NCBI GenBank assembly: GCA_035610365.1
Contig: CM069432.1
Location: 114,781,529 to 114,845,528 of the forward strand
Source: Aquatica leii
Lineage: Eukaryota; Arthropoda; Insecta; Coleoptera; Lampyridae
Length of the DNA: 64,000 nt
Reading direction: 5' to 3'
Below, one piece after another: positions 24,368 through 35,600 of the stretch. The notes beneath the pieces are model-generated. The model saw only the letters and a list, made by a program, of their open reading frames with translations. It was not told the DNA's origin and made no database searches. Each line of letters starts with the position of its first letter. Positions within the stretch are counted from its first letter, which is position 1. Both the position numbers and the translations under genes were made by a program.

Positions 24368-26150
24368 CCCAGTGAGCAAAACGCTACTTTATTGTAGAAC
24401 TTTAGGCTACTCAATGGCTGTTAGGAAGTGATATTGGCTTAAGTAGCTAATTGGCAACTTAAGAAGCTTCTTTAGAGCTTAAGTACCAATATAAAATTGC
24501 TTAGCTACTTAAGAACCACTTATAAAGTTTTTTACCACCCTTAAACAGCTACTTCATTGACAGCTTCTCAAGAGCATTCAACAATGCCTCTTTATTAGTA
24601 TTATTGTTTCTTGAAGTTGACTTTGTTACTTTAAAGTAGCTGTTGTTTTTTTATTAATCATTTATTGTCATTCATATTTACAAAATGCAGAGCTTACAAA
24701 AATTGGGACAAACAAAACCAGCTGTTAGATTGTTTTCATTAGCTTTAACCTATTCTTTTTACTTTTTTCGTAGGATTTTGTGATCTTAGACGTGTTTTTA
24801 GTGAGGTTTTTATTTGCCAACACGCAATGACCAATGTTGAATCCTTATTGACAAATTGTACTGATTTCATAAAAAAGATTCATTTGTAATAGATGGTCTA
24901 TTGTTACACAGTCAAGAAGATATTTGAGAAAGTTTTCCAAAGAAAAGAAGGGGAAGGTCAAATATTTTATTAATTCAGTTGTTCGTGTCTTGTCGATTTT
25001 CAGTATTATGTAAAAAATATAAGTACGATTAGTTTTCACATAATCAAACGTTCAATGGTTATTTATTTAATCACTTAGTATAAGTACATGCACTGTTTGA
25101 AAAATAATTGTACTGCGTACTACTTCAATTTTTTTTCGTATCCTTTCTTTCGTGCAAAACATCTCCAATATGCTTACGAATCACACCCCTTGTAAATACC
25201 ATATTTTGAGATGGTATCCAGCAACAACAACAACTTCTAATACTGCTGGTTTATCTTAATAATATATTTCGGTTTTGTGAAACTTTCTCTTTAAATTACA
25301 GCATATAGTCTCTGTGCTGTTGTGAGAGTTCATTTTTAAGCACAAATATGTGTCGAAACAGAAATAGAATAAAATGATACTTGATCCTTATTTAACTACC
25401 ATACCTAAAATTTAAATGTAACGGATAAAAAAACAACATACATTTATTGAAGCACATACCAATTAAACCACACTTAATCCTTGTTTTGTATTATTCTCTT
25501 ATAAATATAAGCAAACAATCCACACACGCAAAGAAATAAATACTTAAAAAAATGGAAAATTAGTGATAAAACTTAATATGCATTTCTTAACCTCAACAAT
25601 GTTAGCAAAAATTTATCAATTATACCAAATTATATAACATGTATGTTATAGGATAGCTCAGTTAAAATATCTAATGATGACAAATCCATCAGGTAGGAGA
25701 TCGCGGGTTCAAATCTGACCAGGGTAAAAAGTAAAATTTGCGTTTTTAAAATAATATATGTAACAAAAATACACCTGTAAAACACGTACGTAGACAAAAC
25801 GAGAAGAAGTAAAATAAGTAATTAATTTATTTTCTTTAGTTATTTTTTAAGCTACTTAAAGGTAGTAAAATAAAGCTATTTAAGCAGCACAGTTGTTTCC
25901 AAAAGGTAGTTTACGGTTACTTTACAGCTTCTTTAAAGCTTTGCTAGTACCACAAACAGCTATATAAGCCGGATTTTAATGCATTAAAGGAGCTCTCTAA
26001 CAGCTGCATAACTGCGGAATTTTTAGCTACTTAAACGCTTCATGGAGGCTTTAGTTTTTCCACAAGCCACTTAAAGGTGTTCTAAAGAGTAACTTTAAAA
26101 GCTAAAGTAGTTATAAAACAGCCGATTTTAGCTACAATTTGCTCACTGGG
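24368..26150. mobile_element. DNA transposon H, AGCTACTTAA word family, AT target duplication
   Basis: Left end CCCAGTGAGCAAA, right end TTTGCTCACTGGG (perfect 13-bp inverted repeat), AT on both sides. The first ~260 bp and the last ~300 bp repeat AGCTACTTAA/TTAAGTAGCT variants at least eight times per side. It lies only 27 bp after element F. The centre holds a tRNA-like SINE head and no recognisable gene. Confidence 0.8.
25650..25730 (+). repeat. tRNA-like SINE head
   Basis: GGATAGCTCAGTTAAAATAT (A-box-like) and, about 50 nt on, GATCGCGGGTTCAAATCTGA (B-box-like) have the spacing of a tRNA promoter. The arms do not pair well enough for a functional tRNA, so a tRNA-derived SINE remnant is the better reading. 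Confidence 0.5.
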
Positions 26151-27221
26151 ATACTATTTCTGATTTGCACTGCCTGCCTGTTAGTATGTATCGTAATAAT
26201 TTTGACAACGTACAAAGTATAAAATAACGAAATTAGGTTTTTTGCAATCCTGTAAAGAAAAAAAATATCCTAAAACTAGTAAACCTTTAATGGAATATAA
26301 AACATCTGGCTTAATATGTTTATTCTAGTCAAACTGTATCAAAGAGATCTCACGGATGTATTCCTTCATATTGAAAATCTACAAATATTAATAGGTGCTT
26401 ACTATATGAATAAATACACGTCGTTTACATACCTTATAAAAATGTAATATGAGTAGTGTTCCTATGTACGAGTAAATTATTTGACAAATGTTTAGAATTT
26501 TACGTATATACTTTTTGTTTGAGTTTTTTTTCAGGTTGTGCTTTTAAGGGGTTTTATTGTTGTTTTTAGGTATTTTTTAAAATGTTTATACTACTGTGTT
26601 ACACTTACTTTATGTCAAATCTTTACTATTTAGAATACTTTGTAATTTAGTATGCATGTAAAGGATTTTTTTAGTTTTTTATAAGTATAATAGCTCTGAA
26701 ATTGTTAAGCAGATGAAATTTTTTTATCTGCTAATAAAATTCCAAAAATCATTAATTTTTTAGCACCTAAGTATTTTAACTAATCGCCAGATAGTATCAA
26801 GATGTCAAACGATTTAAAAGTAAAGTTAAACAGTTAACGTCATCACGGCCAATAAAAACAGTTCCAAGACAAGCTGTTCGTATGAATTTGTCACAAATTC
26901 TTAAAATAAACAAACAATGACATTTACAATTTGTGTAGAAATTATAAAATACAAACAGGAGACGTCTAGACAATACACAATAATATATTTTTTTGCTGCA
27001 TGAAAACTGACCGAATGTAAGAATGTCTGCAAATAGACGAGTGCGGAAAAAAAAGTTGTGACGTGTTTCTCATACTATTTTTTCTATTTCAGAAAAATTT
27101 ACTCTAAAATTTTTAATCAAGATCATAAAATTGTTTTAGTGGTTTTTTTAAAATTATGCTATTCTGTCATTAGACAATTCAAATTTAAAATTTCATGTAA
27201 ATTTTTGAGATTCTGAAAGTA
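26151..27221. other. Intergenic, no supported feature
   Basis: Very AT-rich DNA with no recognisable gene, RNA or repeat boundary. Confidence 0.5.
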
Positions 27222-27335
27222 TGAGCTGTACTCCGCCTGAAGTAAAAGAATTAGCAACTCAACCTTTACATTATTTGATGCCAGCAAAATGTCCGAACTG
27301 TGAAAATGAAATATCGTTTACAGCACGGATATAAA
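27222..27335 (+). pseudogene. Short ORF resembling a tyrosine-recombinase (Crypton-like) N-terminus
   Basis: ATG at 27222 opens a 37-codon frame, MSCTPPEVKELATQPLHYLM, then PAKCPNCENE. The PPEVKELA...LLPxKS pattern recalls N-termini of Crypton-derived proteins in insects. No catalytic region follows. The assignment is weak; a chance ORF is possible. Confidence 0.2.
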
Positions 27336-27624
27336 GCTATAATTGTTGCGAAATAGAAAAACATGCTGTTTGTGTACTGTGTAGATGTCTTTTTTTTAAT
27401 ATGGCCTACATTATTTCAACAAAAATGCTTCATTTTCTACAATTTAATATTCTTGATACTATAGTGTGGCAGACGGCACTGCCGTTGGTTGGTTGTACCC
27501 TACTTAAAAACACGCCCAAAAAATGAGTCATTAAACTTTCTGAAACACTCGGCCATCACTTTGTAAACTACTACTTGCTTGTAAACAGTCAATAACCGTG
27601 TCATATAAATTTATAAAAAAGTTT

Positions 27625-28714
27625 TTCCACTACTAGTTGTATACGCTTGCATTATTACATATAATAGAAGGCCGTGAAGTTGTACTTTTTTAAGCGCAGG
27701 TAAATAATATTTCATTATTAACTGTAGTTAATAATGAACATATTTACATTTTCTGATAATACTACAACAGTTTCAAAGAAAAAAAGTTTACCAAACTGCG
27801 TACCAAGAGCAAGAGATTTTATTTAATGCTAATTTAAGTTTTCAAATCGCTCAATTAAGAAATTAATTTGATTTTAAAAAGTAAGTTATTTGAAGTTCGC
27901 GCTTAATTAAATGTGAATATTATAGAATTTGTAGGATGGCTTCGTGGGTATTGGCGAGAAACATTTAACATAACTTTATTTCCTTAAAAACTACACAACG
28001 AACACGTTCATCTTATTTCCAACTACATGATCATGTCATCTTCTTTTCACTCTGGCGGTTGTGGAGCCACTGCATCCCCTCCCGCCACAAGCGCGAAATT
28101 TAAATTCAAAATTTTAGCTTACAAATTAAATATATTTTAGATATAATCAATGCTTAAAACAATAATGTTTTTAAACAATTTAAACAACTTTAGCAATAAA
28201 AACTTACGTTATCTGTTTATTTTTGTGTTTTAAATCACAATCATAGATCACAATTAAGCATTACGTCAAAATTAATTCTATTAGACGTCTTTCAAGATCT
28301 CGTGAACTGTGGCGCTGTAGTCTGTATATGTCAAAATATTGTTATTATCCGTCTTACAAACATTCGCCGGTACATTTTTTTAACCTATTTTTGCTTTTGT
28401 CGTTGTATTTGTTCTTAATAAGTCTTTAGGTATTATTATAAGTAAATAAATTTTTATGTAATAAATAAATATCTGATTATTTTTAATTTTTATTGACGTG
28501 AGTGTCTTAAATAGACTAACGTTTTTGGAATTCATATAAAAATGTCAAATTTATGACTTTTAGTATATTAATTCCGATTTTTGATTTTTCTAAACTAATG
28601 ACAACTGTCTGAATCACAGCGACTTGATTTTGAATTTAAAATTAATATCTTAAATTTTAAATTTGATTTAGTAACAGGTAGAAAGGTTTTAATAATTCTA
28701 GTAGTGGAAAAAAT
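27625..28714. repeat. Dispersed repeat, copy 1 of an inverted pair
   Basis: The ends TTTTTCCACTACTAG and CTAGTAGTGGAAAAA are inverted copies, giving a ~1.1-kb element. Much of it recurs inverted at 53,935-54,505: shared blocks include GTAGAAAGGTTTTAATAATT, GTTTTAAATCACAAT and AAAACTTACGTTATCTGTTT. No coding sequence is recognised. Confidence 0.65.
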
Positions 28715-28729
28715 TGTATATATAACACG

Positions 28730-28838
28730 GTTGAGAAGTTCATTATAACCTGCGCGATTTATATCCCTCGACGCTTCGCGTCTCGCGATATAATCTATCG
28801 CTTAGGTTATAATGATGCACTTCTCAACCTTGATATAT
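28730..28838. repeat. 109-bp near-perfect palindrome
   Basis: GGTTGAGAAGTTCATTATAA at the left is answered by TTATAATGATGCACTTCTCA at the right; the centre GACGCTTCGCGTC is itself self-complementary. The GC-rich core stands out in this DNA. Half of the palindrome recurs beside the related repeat at 53,940-54,005, so it is probably a terminal hairpin of that element family. Confidence 0.8.
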
Positions 28839-29460
28839 AATATACTATTACAGAGGTTAACATAGTTTTGACATTCATTATATACCAGACTTAAAATACC
28901 ACGACTTTCCTTATTAGACGACAAGATCTAAAATCACAAACAAACTAATCTGATTGGTACGATACTAAGGAGAGACAAAGAAGAAAGATTATTTTATAAA
29001 GAAAGAGATAAAATTTTAAAGTTTGGTACTGCACATACCTTTGGCACATACAGTGTTGACTTTTTTTGACGTTTGACTAATACTACAACCACACAAATAT
29101 TTAATAGGTTTAATAGTTTTAAATATGAGTAATAAAACGTTGTTCAGTATTAATTATACAATTTTTGTTTTGAAATAATTCAAAACCAAACAAACAAGAA
29201 CGCAGGTAAAAATATTTAACGCACTACATTATTTATAAGAAATCAAACGTTTGAGTGGTTATTTCACAAATTTTTATTTCAATTTCCTCAAAGTATCTGC
29301 GTCCCAAATTAGTTTTGGCAAACTATCGTGTTTATTTTTATCCTCATGTACTATCGTAATGTATTAGTTGTATTATAAAGTGTGCACACAAAATTGAGGT
29401 TATACTAAATTCCTTTATGTTTTTAATTTTATATGTTGTGATAGCTGTGGTTATTGTTTC
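28839..29460 (+). promoter_or_regulatory. Upstream region of the tamo-like gene
   Basis: About 620 bp between the palindrome and the first recognisable coding exon, presumably holding promoter and 5' UTR. I see no confident TATA box or initiator and no upstream coding exon. Confidence 0.3.
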
Positions 29461-29608
29461 ATGAAGTGCCCATCTAGTTTTACAATGGATAACTATTATG
29501 GTCGCGACCGGCTACATGACTTATGGCAACAAATCGCTGCTCTACATTTAAGTTACTTAGAAATGGAAGAAAGTCCTCAAAAGCTTCAACAACGTAACAA
29601 ACTTGAAG
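29461..29608 (+). CDS. tamo: tamo-like exon 1
   Basis: Begins at the ATG at 29461 (MKCPSSFTMDNYYGRDRLHD); a second in-frame ATG at 29485 is an alternative start. It ends at CTTGAAG before GTATTT, phase 1. The following intron is only 55 nt and ends in TTTGTTACAG. Without splicing the frame stops within 25 codons. Confidence 0.7.
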
Positions 29609-32600
29609 GTATTTTAATCGCTCTAACTAAGTTTTTACCTTTTTTTACCTGCATTTGTTACAGATTATATACATGAATTTTTGTGCTTGGCACCACATAA
29701 CCAGAAATTCGTTTATCGAGAAACAACTGACGTACTACATAGATCGGCCAGTACCAAAAAGGATTTTAGTGGATATAAGGCAGCTTTAGGATGGAACGCT
29801 ATAGCAATGTATGCAGCTAATCTTGTCAATCAGCCTTGGCGCAAAGAATATAAACAGATACAGGTGCTCTTTAAACTGTACCTTGCTTTATATTTAAATA
29901 ATTCTTGTAGTTATATTCTGGATTTTATAAGCATCAGATTGATTCGAATCTTGTTGGTGCTGAAGTTATATTTGAAGTGATGGGATATAAACATGATGGA
30001 GATGGTATTTTAACAATTGAAGGTCCAATTTGTCCTGATAGGGTGATTTCAGTTTCACAGGATTCTTTAATAGCTTATGTAGAATGTCAGGCAAGTATAT
30101 TTTAGTTTTCTTTAATGAGCCATATTTCCATAATTTTTGTTTAACTTAATCTTGAAATAGAATGTTTGACACATTCAGTACTGATGTTAATATGCGTACC
30201 CAGACTGCAGTATATTTTACAGAAACTACAGTTTGAACAATCTGTATTGATAAATTTAGGAAATTTAATAATATTAAATTGTTTATAATAACACTGGTTG
30301 GCCATTAGACTATAATAGCACACAAAAGTCCTATGGACTTCCATTGGGTGTCTCTTCATGGACATCTGAACGTTTTTTGGACGTCCACAAAAGATCCAAA
30401 GTAAATACCATGGTCGTCCATAGTACGTTACTTTGCCACAGAGTTGGACATCCAAAAAACGTCCATAATAGTTCCAGCTCTATTTTCACTGTTCATACAT
30501 TACAAAATTAGATACAAGACTTTATTAAAAAAGCATTAACACATAATACAAGAAAATACTACGATTTATAAAATATATAATTCAAATTTTTCAAAAATTG
30601 ATTACACATTTCACGAAATAATATTATAAACAACAATAGAAAAACAAAACTTAATAATTATTTAAAAAATGTTTTCAAAGTAAAATAACATGCACAATAA
30701 AATGAAAAAAAAATTATATTCCTTAGTTAAAAATGAGATACAAAATAATAAAATAATTGAATTGTTACCACAAAATAATCTTGTAGCTCTTATTCTGGTT
30801 CTTCCATTTATTTCACCACCCTTACAGTTGAATTCCTGAACCACGACTTAGTCTCATCTTCTACTCCTATATTGGTTGAATTTTTTGGTAATTGATCTCA
30901 CCAAACACCTTTAAATTTTAATAACAATTTAAAATATGTCTTATCCAAATTTCTATTTATAAAAACTAACTACAATTATTGTTTAGACTGTATAATCTTA
31001 ATTGGCAGTTAGCATCAGGTAATAAATTGCAACCATTTAAATCTACCTTAAAACTTTTAAATTAATTATTGTTATAATCAGAATATAATTTTTGTAATAA
31101 ATTTTAAAAATGCAGCTAATCCCTATTGAATCTTAATAGTGACGCTTCTGACTTCGATTATAACTACTTTTCTAGGTTCGATCAGAATTTAAGTGCGAAT
31201 GTAAATATTATATATAGTATTATTAGTGGGTAATACACCTTAGCTATAAACATTTTGTTCTTACCTATAGTGTCAATTTCACAGGGTCTTCCGACTCCAC
31301 AAATTTAATTTCTAAAGAATTATTTTCCTTGTATCATTAAACTCCTTTCTGTCACTTATTTAAAAAAAATGCTCTGTAAACAAGAAATTACATGTTTAAT
31401 ATGAAAAAAATAGTCGGAGAGAGTGCAAAAAAAAACTGTTCAATTAAGTTACCTCTAATAGTAAGGTTAATGGGATAAAAAGCAATCTTTATGCAATTAT
31501 GCTTATAATTTACCACTAACATATAAACATGACAATGATATTTACCTGTCATCGAATATACTGCTGACATTTACGACAGAGCTCTGCTTGTAATTGTGTT
31601 GCATGTACTTTCTATATGTCGATTAGATGGTATCTTTTATTTAACGAGCAAGCATATGATTATTATATTGCTGGTACTTTACCAGATAACGGTCGTTACT
31701 ATTATTTTCTAGGTAATCCGTATTTTTTAAATATGAAACATGGAGAGTCCATGTTTGCACATACGCATCAACAAGTTGTTGAATTGCAATTCTTGTTTTT
31801 GTTGTTTTAAACAATACTGTACAGAAACACTTGCTTCCATAAATAAATTTAGTTTGAACGACTACGATGTTTTTAATCACTAATTTAATTTTAAGTCTGA
31901 AGAATCAAAACTGATGAAAATATTGTAAACATAACTTCTCATACGTATTATTGCGTATTATCTGCGTATTATGGCGCAGGTCATGCCTTGGTCATGCGTA
32001 GTTGTAGAAAAATAGCGTTACCATTTACCAGATTTTACAAATGGCCTACAAAGGACGTCCATTGGACATAAATAATATTTTGTCTAATGTACGTTTTGTA
32101 CAAAACGTTCCATGGACATCCGTTAAAGGTCCATGGACGTTTAGACCTTTATTGGACTTAAACTGGACGTCCATTGGACTTTGTGTGCTATCAGGGGATC
32201 ACCTCTTACATTTTGATTTTCTGCATAAACGGTTCGTAATTTTAAAATAGCCTCCTACTCTTAGAACTGTATTTTCTATTACAATTTCTGTGGATATTTA
32301 GCATACAATCACTATAATAACACAATATAATCTGAAAGCATCGCCTTTGCGTTTTGCGTCGTACGCATAGTTGTACGTATACTGCGTAAACATAACGCAC
32401 TTATAACTCCAAGCAACTCCATAAGCTTCATTTGATCAGTAATTTTTTATGCGCATGCACTTGTATACCAAATCACATTTTATGTTTTGTTTAACGAAAA
32501 ATAAGACTAAACGGACAGATGCAAATTGAGTCAATTTAATGTAAATAACAAAATCTGCGGTATCATTTCGTAATTCTAATATTAAATTTTTTCTATCGCT

Positions 32601-35600
32601 TAGGTAGTTTGCCAGTCAACACATTTATATAACATTAATATTGCATCGACGTAACTAATGATAAGGCAAATGTAACATTAACATTTCTTGTTATTTACTT
32701 GTAATACCGATGTAAACTAGAATGTCCGCCCCACAATAAATGTATCGTACCGTAATATTACATTAACATGAAATATTGCAATAACAGAACAATTATGTTA
32801 ATGTTACGTGTAGTTAACATTGATTTTACGTGTAGTTAACATTAATGTAACGCTATATTAACATTAATATTACATTTAACTAACTAGATATTCTGTAAAT
32901 GCTCATTGCTTACGTTTTAAATAAATCTTGCTTGCATACATATGTTTAGGTAGAATTATCAATCAATTCATAGAAAATAATTTATTTTAAAACAATTATC
33001 TAAAATTGAAAAGTATTATTGGTCAAGTTAAAATATTTTTAAAAAACCCGAATAACTAACTACTATAATTTTATTTTACATACATATATATCACAAAATA
33101 AACTAAAAAACTATTATTGATCAAAATAAAATTAAATATAAATCTTGAAAAATAAACAATAGGAACTTTTTCAAAATATGCCTATAATGAAAATAAACAA
33201 AGTAAAACGTAAAATATACTTAACTGTATTTTCGTCGTTGCAGTCTTCATTTTTTTATTTTCACACGTTAGAAAAAATGTCTTGAAGGTAAATACGTCAT
33301 ACTCAGAGTTTATAGAAAGTAATGCCACATGTATTATTTGCCGAGTATTGTCTATTAGTTTGGGCTAACTGCTGAAGCTTTTCAAGATGAGGAAAATTTG
33401 AAGGTCTACAGAATATTAAATTATTTATAAAATAAATGAGATCACTAAATATGTTACTTTGATCAGAGTCCGATAAGGAGTGTGATGAAAAATCAACAGA
33501 ATAGCTAGCTGTAATAGCCTGTTTGATGGTAGGATCTTCTTTTTTAAATTATACATTTAACACTCTTACTTGAAAACACTAAACGAATCGAAAGGTTGAA
33601 ATTGATAACATCGTCTGCAAGATGAATTATATTATGAACGTTGTAAAAAATATGTTCTTTTCATACAAACGTCTATATTGTTTAACGAAATAATACATAA
33701 GTTCTTCAGCAGACATTGTATTGATAACACATCCCTTCATCTGGCAAAATCCTGATTGCTACACTTAAGCATAAAAAATATATGTTTTTTGGCAGTTTTT
33801 TGTAGAATAACGAGGCCTGTATACAATAAAAATGTTCGAAACTGTTGCTTTCCAATATACCACATCTTTTAAGTTTCTCAGTTGCCGTACAAATTGACTA
33901 GTGATGCAAGGTTTGATTTGACTAGAGTTTTTTTCAGCAATTACAAGTTAACTAGAATTTAGTCTTACATTTAGTTTTCCCCTTGTTCAAAATTGTAACA
34001 TCATAACAAATTAAGTGATTGTAGTCAAGGGGTACTTGTACTATGCAAAGTACCCAGAATGCGTTTTAACTCCAATGGCAAAAGCTCTTGCGGATGAATT
34101 ACAAATTATGGCATTCAGTTCCTTCTTAATATTATTTAAACCATTATTTTGGTTAATCATTAAAAAAATTTCTATAAGTGGTTGTAACAATAATATTGCA
34201 ACTTTAGGTTTAGTCTTTCCGTAAACAAATCCAACAGGAAAATATATATTAAGCATCGACCTGGCAACATCGGAAAGCTACGCTTCCCTCTGGACGAGTA
34301 ATCTGTATACTTTTGCAATGTGTTTGTTTGTCTCAAACATGTAGAAAAGGAAGTACATTTGTTTATTGTTATGGTACGCACTACTTGTCAATTTATGTTG
34401 ACATAATTATAACCTCAAATTTTAGAATCGGTTCTAGCAGCATTATTTGAAGTACGTAGATTGTAAAATGAATTGAATCAAACTTTAAACATGAAATATA
34501 AATACAATGTATATTTAGCTTGAAGTAGGAATATGTAAAAGTAAACAAATACAATTGTGGTTTGACAAGTAGTGCGTACCGTTTGTTGACAAATACTATT
34601 TCTATCTCTTACAATGTTGTGTACATTTTGCAGCCTGTGATTACTCGTCCAGAGGGAAGCATAGCTTTCCGTTGTTGCCAGGTCGATGATATTAAGTAAT
34701 AACATCTTCATATAATCGTCTGCTTGTTACTATTATTTATATTGCATTTTGTTTTTGATATGAATAGACGTTGCTTGCCACCCTGGAACTGCAGATAAGT
34801 ATTCGTGACTCGTAACATGTTGGGTACACAAAGCTACGAACATTTTTGAACGATCGTTCCATTCGTGGAACTGTTTTTCTAATCAATAACTCGTTGGCAA
34901 AAACGACGCAAAACGCAAAGACGGATACATGGAGGCGTAGTTTATGCTGTGATAATAACAATGACGACACGTAGGACCTAAGCTCAGTTTATCAGCCATG
35001 AAAAAGCTAATTTTGGATTCCATATACAAAATATCAAAAACTCAATTAATAAATGTGTTTTTATATTAGTAGAAGACTGAATTACATTAAAAACTTGAAT
35101 TAATCGCATAGCTTATATCTAAATGTATTAAAATTATGATAAAGAAACCGCTTTCATGCATAAACAAAAATAAATATATAAATTTGTTTAAAATATAAAA
35201 TAATGTACGTTAGTAATAAAAACCGATTGAATGTAATTTTTATTCAGTATTGCTTGGTCAGTCGTTCTTAACAGGGTGCGGCATACAAATTAAAAAAAAA
35301 AAGATGTTAAAATATGTTGATTTAGTAGACTATGAACCTATTCCTTAATTAAAATGCAATTTCTTTATTGTGTCCAAAAGATTGATATTTGTACTAGAAG
35401 CTACAGTATTTTTTTCATTAAATTACTTTGAAATATAAGAAAACATTCCATTTCAACGAGACCTTTTTTGAAATTTTTATAACTAATACCGATTTCAAAG
35501 TGTGCACAAGCTGTTTTAGGCCGAGTGTGATTGGTCTTATCGAAATCCGTATTCACATTTGGACTATAATTATAAAAACTATATCATAAAGTTGACACTG

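Noticed and set aside
25650..25730. Functional tRNA gene
   Set aside because: A- and B-box-like motifs are present, but the cloverleaf arms do not pair; it lies inside a transposon.
31616..31810. 64-codon frame identical in both transposon C copies
   Set aside because: The opposite strand is open over the same stretch (79 codons), it has no recognisable motif, and near-identity of the copies simply reflects youth.
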